Source: Dermacentor variabilis (Eukaryota; Arthropoda; Arachnida; Ixodida; Ixodidae). From it: a DNA stretch of 64,000 bases. Position numbers and translations under genes: made by a program. The stretch is taken from positions 255,075,778 through 255,139,777 of the forward strand of contig NC_134568.1 of assembly GCF_050947875.1 (NCBI RefSeq), written 5' to 3'. Under the pieces are notes generated by a model. It was given only the letters and a program-made list of their open reading frames with translations, made no database searches and was not told the origin of the DNA. Of the stretch, positions 61,859 through 64,000 are shown in pieces (the stretch's first letter is position 1; each line of letters starts with the position of its first letter).

Positions 61859-61864
61859 AATAAA
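61859..61864 (+). promoter_or_regulatory. AATAAA poly(A) signal of the LTR
   Basis: AATAAA is followed by the T/G-rich stretch AAGTTGTTTCGTTGG, which is usual for LTR polyadenylation. Confidence 0.55.
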
Positions 61865-62390
61865 CAAGTTGTTTCGTTGGTACCTGTCGACTCATGCTTT
61901 GCCGGGACCTTCGGATGCTTCGAGTTGTACCCCAGGCCGCCAGGCCAACGCTACCCTTGGGGCTTGCGACCCAGGTACAACCACGGGCGTCAGCGCCGAG
62001 TTCCCAACAGATCGTACCAGCAGTCCGATCCGAAACATCTGGTTGCCAGCGGTGAGATCGCCTACGACTTCAAACAACGGTCTGCCAGCGGCGAGATCGC
62101 GACAACGGAGGCCAGCAGCAAAGGGATGCAGTTGACTGTATGCTGAGCAGCTCAACGACGATCCGGGAGCAGTGCAACGAGCCCTGTGTGTCGACTGGTT
62201 GCCTGCAGCGGAACGACTGCGCGGAATTCCTGCCTGCGAGGTTTGGTGAGTGCGGGACTTTCTTCTTCTGAGCTTTGCCAGGCTTTTGTTAGTGTTAGAA
62301 ACAGAGCTGGTAATTGTGGTTGTCGTTGCTGCCGGGTTAGTTGCGGCAAGACAATAGTAAGCAGTAGAGAAAGCAGCATTCAGAGCAGCC

Positions 62391-64000
62391 ATGGATTTGA
62401 AGTCGTTGCGCAAACCGAAATTGTTGGAGCTTGCAAGAGAGTTGGGTCTGGATGTCTCGGACAAACTCAGAAAACCAGAACTGATAACGGCTATTCTTGA
62501 GTTAGAGGCTGAGGATGACGAGCTGTCGGAATGCCTTGAGACTATTGAGGAGAGGTCAAAAAGACAGGAGCGCGAACTTAAAGAGCAGAAAGAAAAAGAA
62601 GAGCGCGAACACGCTTTGGAAATGAAGCGTCTCGAGGTAGAGATGGAACGCGCTCGTAATGGAAGTCAGGCACACGGTGCAGGAGAACGCGTATTGTTCA
62701 AAATGACTGACCTGATGCGGCCGTTTAAGCTTGGAGAGGACATTGGTTTGTTCCTGGTTAACTTTGAGCGAACGTGCGAGAAGCAGGGGTTCTCTCGGGA
62801 AACGTGGCCACAGCGCTTGCTCACTTTGTTACCCGGCGAGGCGGCCGACGTAGTCGCTCGCTTGGATAGAGAGGAAGCAGAGGATTTCGACAAAGTAAAA
62901 TCGAGTCTGCTAAAAAAGTACCGGCTGTCTGCGGAAGCGTTCCGTCGGAAGTTTCGGGAAAATGAGAAAGGCAGAAGTGAGTCATATACAGAGTTTGCGT
63001 ATAGGCTTATGTCGAACATGCAGGAGTGGCTCAAAGAAGAGAAAGCGTTTGGTGACCACGATAAAGTTCTGCAGTGTTTCGGGCTAGAACAGTTTTATAG
63101 TCGGTTACCGGAGAACGTGCGATACTGGGTCTTGGATAGGCCAGACGTGAGTACGGTGGCTAGAGCCGCTGAGCTAGCCGAGGAGTTTGTGACGCGTCGA
63201 GCTCGCGGAGCTAAGGACGGTCAAAAGGGTGAATTTGGCTCCAAGTCTGAGAGGCCAAGGTTCACGCCCATGAGATTTAAGGGGGACACGCGTAGTGAGG
63301 ATGCGAGTGAAAGCAATCCGACCAAACGTAAAGAGACGGCAGCCGAAGCCGAACGCAGAAAGCGGTTCGAGATGAGGCGAGCGGGCGTTTGTTATACGTG
63401 CCAGAAGCCGGGTCACTTTTCGGCGCAGTGTCCGGAAACAACACCAAAAGTTGTGTTTTTTTCATTAGGCAGCACTGACGAGAACATGAAGCTTCTTGAG
63501 CCTTACATGCGAGACCTCCTCGTAAACGGGAAAGAGTGCCGAGTGCTTCGCGATTCCGCAGCTACGATGGATGTAGTTCACCCGTCTTACGTAGAACCCC
63601 ATATGTTCACGGGCGAGTGCGCGTGGATCAAGCAAGCCGTGGAAGCTCATAGCGTGTGTCTGCCGGTAGCAAAAGTGCTTATTGAAGGACCTTTCGGAGC
63701 GCTTGAGACGGAGGCCGCAGTGTCATCTATGCTGCCACCCCAGTACCCGTACCTATTTTCAAACAGGTCCGATCACCTCCTGCGCGAGAAGGGGCTTTTG
63801 TTTGGTGAAGCTAGTGTTCAGGCCTTAACCAGATCGAAGGTTCGGGAGCTCGCTGCAAAGGCGGTAGTTGCGGGGCCGACGTTATCAAACAACGAAAAAG
63901 GGTCAGAGGCGCAGCAAGCTGATATTCAGAGCACGCCCGAACAGAATAAAATTGAGTCTGTAGCGTTGAAGGCGCCAGATACTGGAGAGGAAAATCCCGA
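62391..64000 (+). CDS. gag: Gag-protease polyprotein of a Gmr1-like gypsy element (partial)
   Basis: ATG 62391 opens 536 codons with no stop before the window ends. Residues 2-37 form a SAP-like helix-turn-helix motif (LKSLRKPKLLELARELGL, then KPELITAIL). Residues 45-90 are a charged coiled coil. Residues about 105-178 look like a capsid N-terminal domain. Residues 181-268 resemble a SCAN domain (AFRRKFRE, QEWLKEE, the VLQCFGLEQFYSRLPENV core, ARAAELAEEF). C334, C337, H342 and C347 form a CCHC zinc knuckle. Residues 382-392 carry the protease site with D388-S-A-A, where most relatives have D-S/T-G-A. Downstream residues PPQYPYLFSNRSDHLL and VRELAAKA recur in tick gag-pol proteins that I recall. 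The frame probably continues into RT and integrase. It packages the element RNA and matures the particle in cytoplasm. Confidence 0.87.
   Translation, partial: MDLKSLRKPKLLELARELGLDVSDKLRKPELITAILELEAEDDELSECLETIEERSKRQERELKEQKEKEEREHALEMKRLEVEMERARNGSQAHGAGERVLFKMTDLMRPFKLGEDIGLFLVNFERTCEKQGFSRETWPQRLLTLLPGEAADVVARLDREEAEDFDKVKSSLLKKYRLSAEAFRRKFRENEKGRSESYTEFAYRLMSNMQEWLKEEKAFGDHDKVLQCFGLEQFYSRLPENVRYWVLDRPDVSTVARAAELAEEFVTRRARGAKDGQKGEFGSKSERPRFTPMRFKGDTRSEDASESNPTKRKETAAEAERRKRFEMRRAGVCYTCQKPGHFSAQCPETTPKVVFFSLGSTDENMKLLEPYMRDLLVNGKECRVLRDSAATMDVVHPSYVEPHMFTGECAWIKQAVEAHSVCLPVAKVLIEGPFGALETEAAVSSMLPPQYPYLFSNRSDHLLREKGLLFGEASVQALTRSKVRELAAKAVVAGPTLSNNEKGSEAQQADIQSTPEQNKIESVALKAPDTGEENP

Larger units (their letters stand above)
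61333..62036 (+). repeat. Candidate 5' LTR
   Basis: The start TGTCAAAC coincides with the abrupt end of LINE ORF1 similarity. TATAAAA at 61742-61748 and AATAAA at 61859-61864 are spaced as an R-region promoter and poly(A) signal should be. The right end near CCGAAACA (about 62036) is a guess. It is followed two bases later by TGGTTGCCAGCGG, which could be a primer-binding site, but I cannot match it to a tRNA. A 3' LTR would be needed to fix the ends. Confidence 0.6.
61333..64000 (+). mobile_element. Ty3/gypsy LTR retrotransposon (Gmr1-like), 5' part
   Basis: The parts are a candidate 5' LTR (61333 to about 62036), a leader, and an uninterrupted gag-protease frame from 62391 to the window edge. 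The LTR begins TGTCAAACACTCCC, carries TATAAAA at 61742 and AATAAA at 61859, and has internal repeats. RT, RNase H and integrase, the 3' LTR and its target duplication would lie beyond 64000. The insertion falls inside a LINE ORF1 relic. The absence of stops in over 1.6 kb suggests a recent or active copy. Confidence 0.82.

Overview
The window looks like a repeat-dense arthropod nuclear genome, most likely a hard tick. Three things suggest this: copies of a tRNA-derived SINE matching the tick Ruka family, many decayed tick-type LINE, Penelope, hAT and LTR elements, and a spliced, GC3-rich conserved gene broken by a long intron. There is no sign of bacterial operons, CRISPR, rRNA or a convincing tRNA gene. 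A metastriate tick such as Rhipicephalus, Dermacentor or Hyalomma is an inference from recalled repeat families, not a search result.

The only convincing host gene is on the + strand. It is a KCTD1/KCTD15-type BTB protein encoded by two visible coding exons (18755-18912 and 28724-29453) joined across a 9.8 kb phase-2 intron. The joined product from the internal ATG is 295 residues, and a poly(A) signal lies 284 bases after the stop. Further 5' exons may lie upstream, because the first visible exon begins at a splice acceptor. The flanks and the intron hold at least eleven GC-rich noncoding blocks of about 0.3-1.5 kb against an AT-rich background. Several enclose short AT-rich homeodomain-like motifs, so they are candidate regulatory elements.

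Most other recognisable sequence is mobile DNA. From left to right: SINE copies (about 1.1, 7.1, 23.2, 36.3, 53.1 and 54.0 kb); an RTE-like LINE end (8.8-9.4 kb); CR1-like RT and endonuclease scraps (11.0-12.0 kb); a LINE 3' end (17.5 kb); a TTAA-flanked MITE in the intron (26.4-27.1 kb); a 2.7 kb CR1-like LINE on the minus strand (30.6-33.3 kb); a Penelope-like GIY-YIG fragment (34.6-35.1 kb); two RNase H-type LINE fragments lying tail to tail (47.5-50.0 kb); a dead DDE transposase (51.5-52.6 kb); an LTR-element gag split by a hAT-type insertion with a clean 8 bp target duplication (57.8-60.0 kb); a LINE ORF1 relic (60.5-61.3 kb); and the 5' part of an apparently intact Ty3/gypsy element (61.3-64.0 kb, running off the window).

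The right end is the most interesting part. The gypsy element has an open frame of 536 codons to the window edge. Its Gag combines a SAP-like N-terminal motif, a coiled coil, a SCAN-like capsid C-terminal domain, a CCHC knuckle and a protease with an unusual active-site motif. It appears to have inserted into a LINE ORF1 relic. Family assignments come from motifs read by eye, and no database search was possible.
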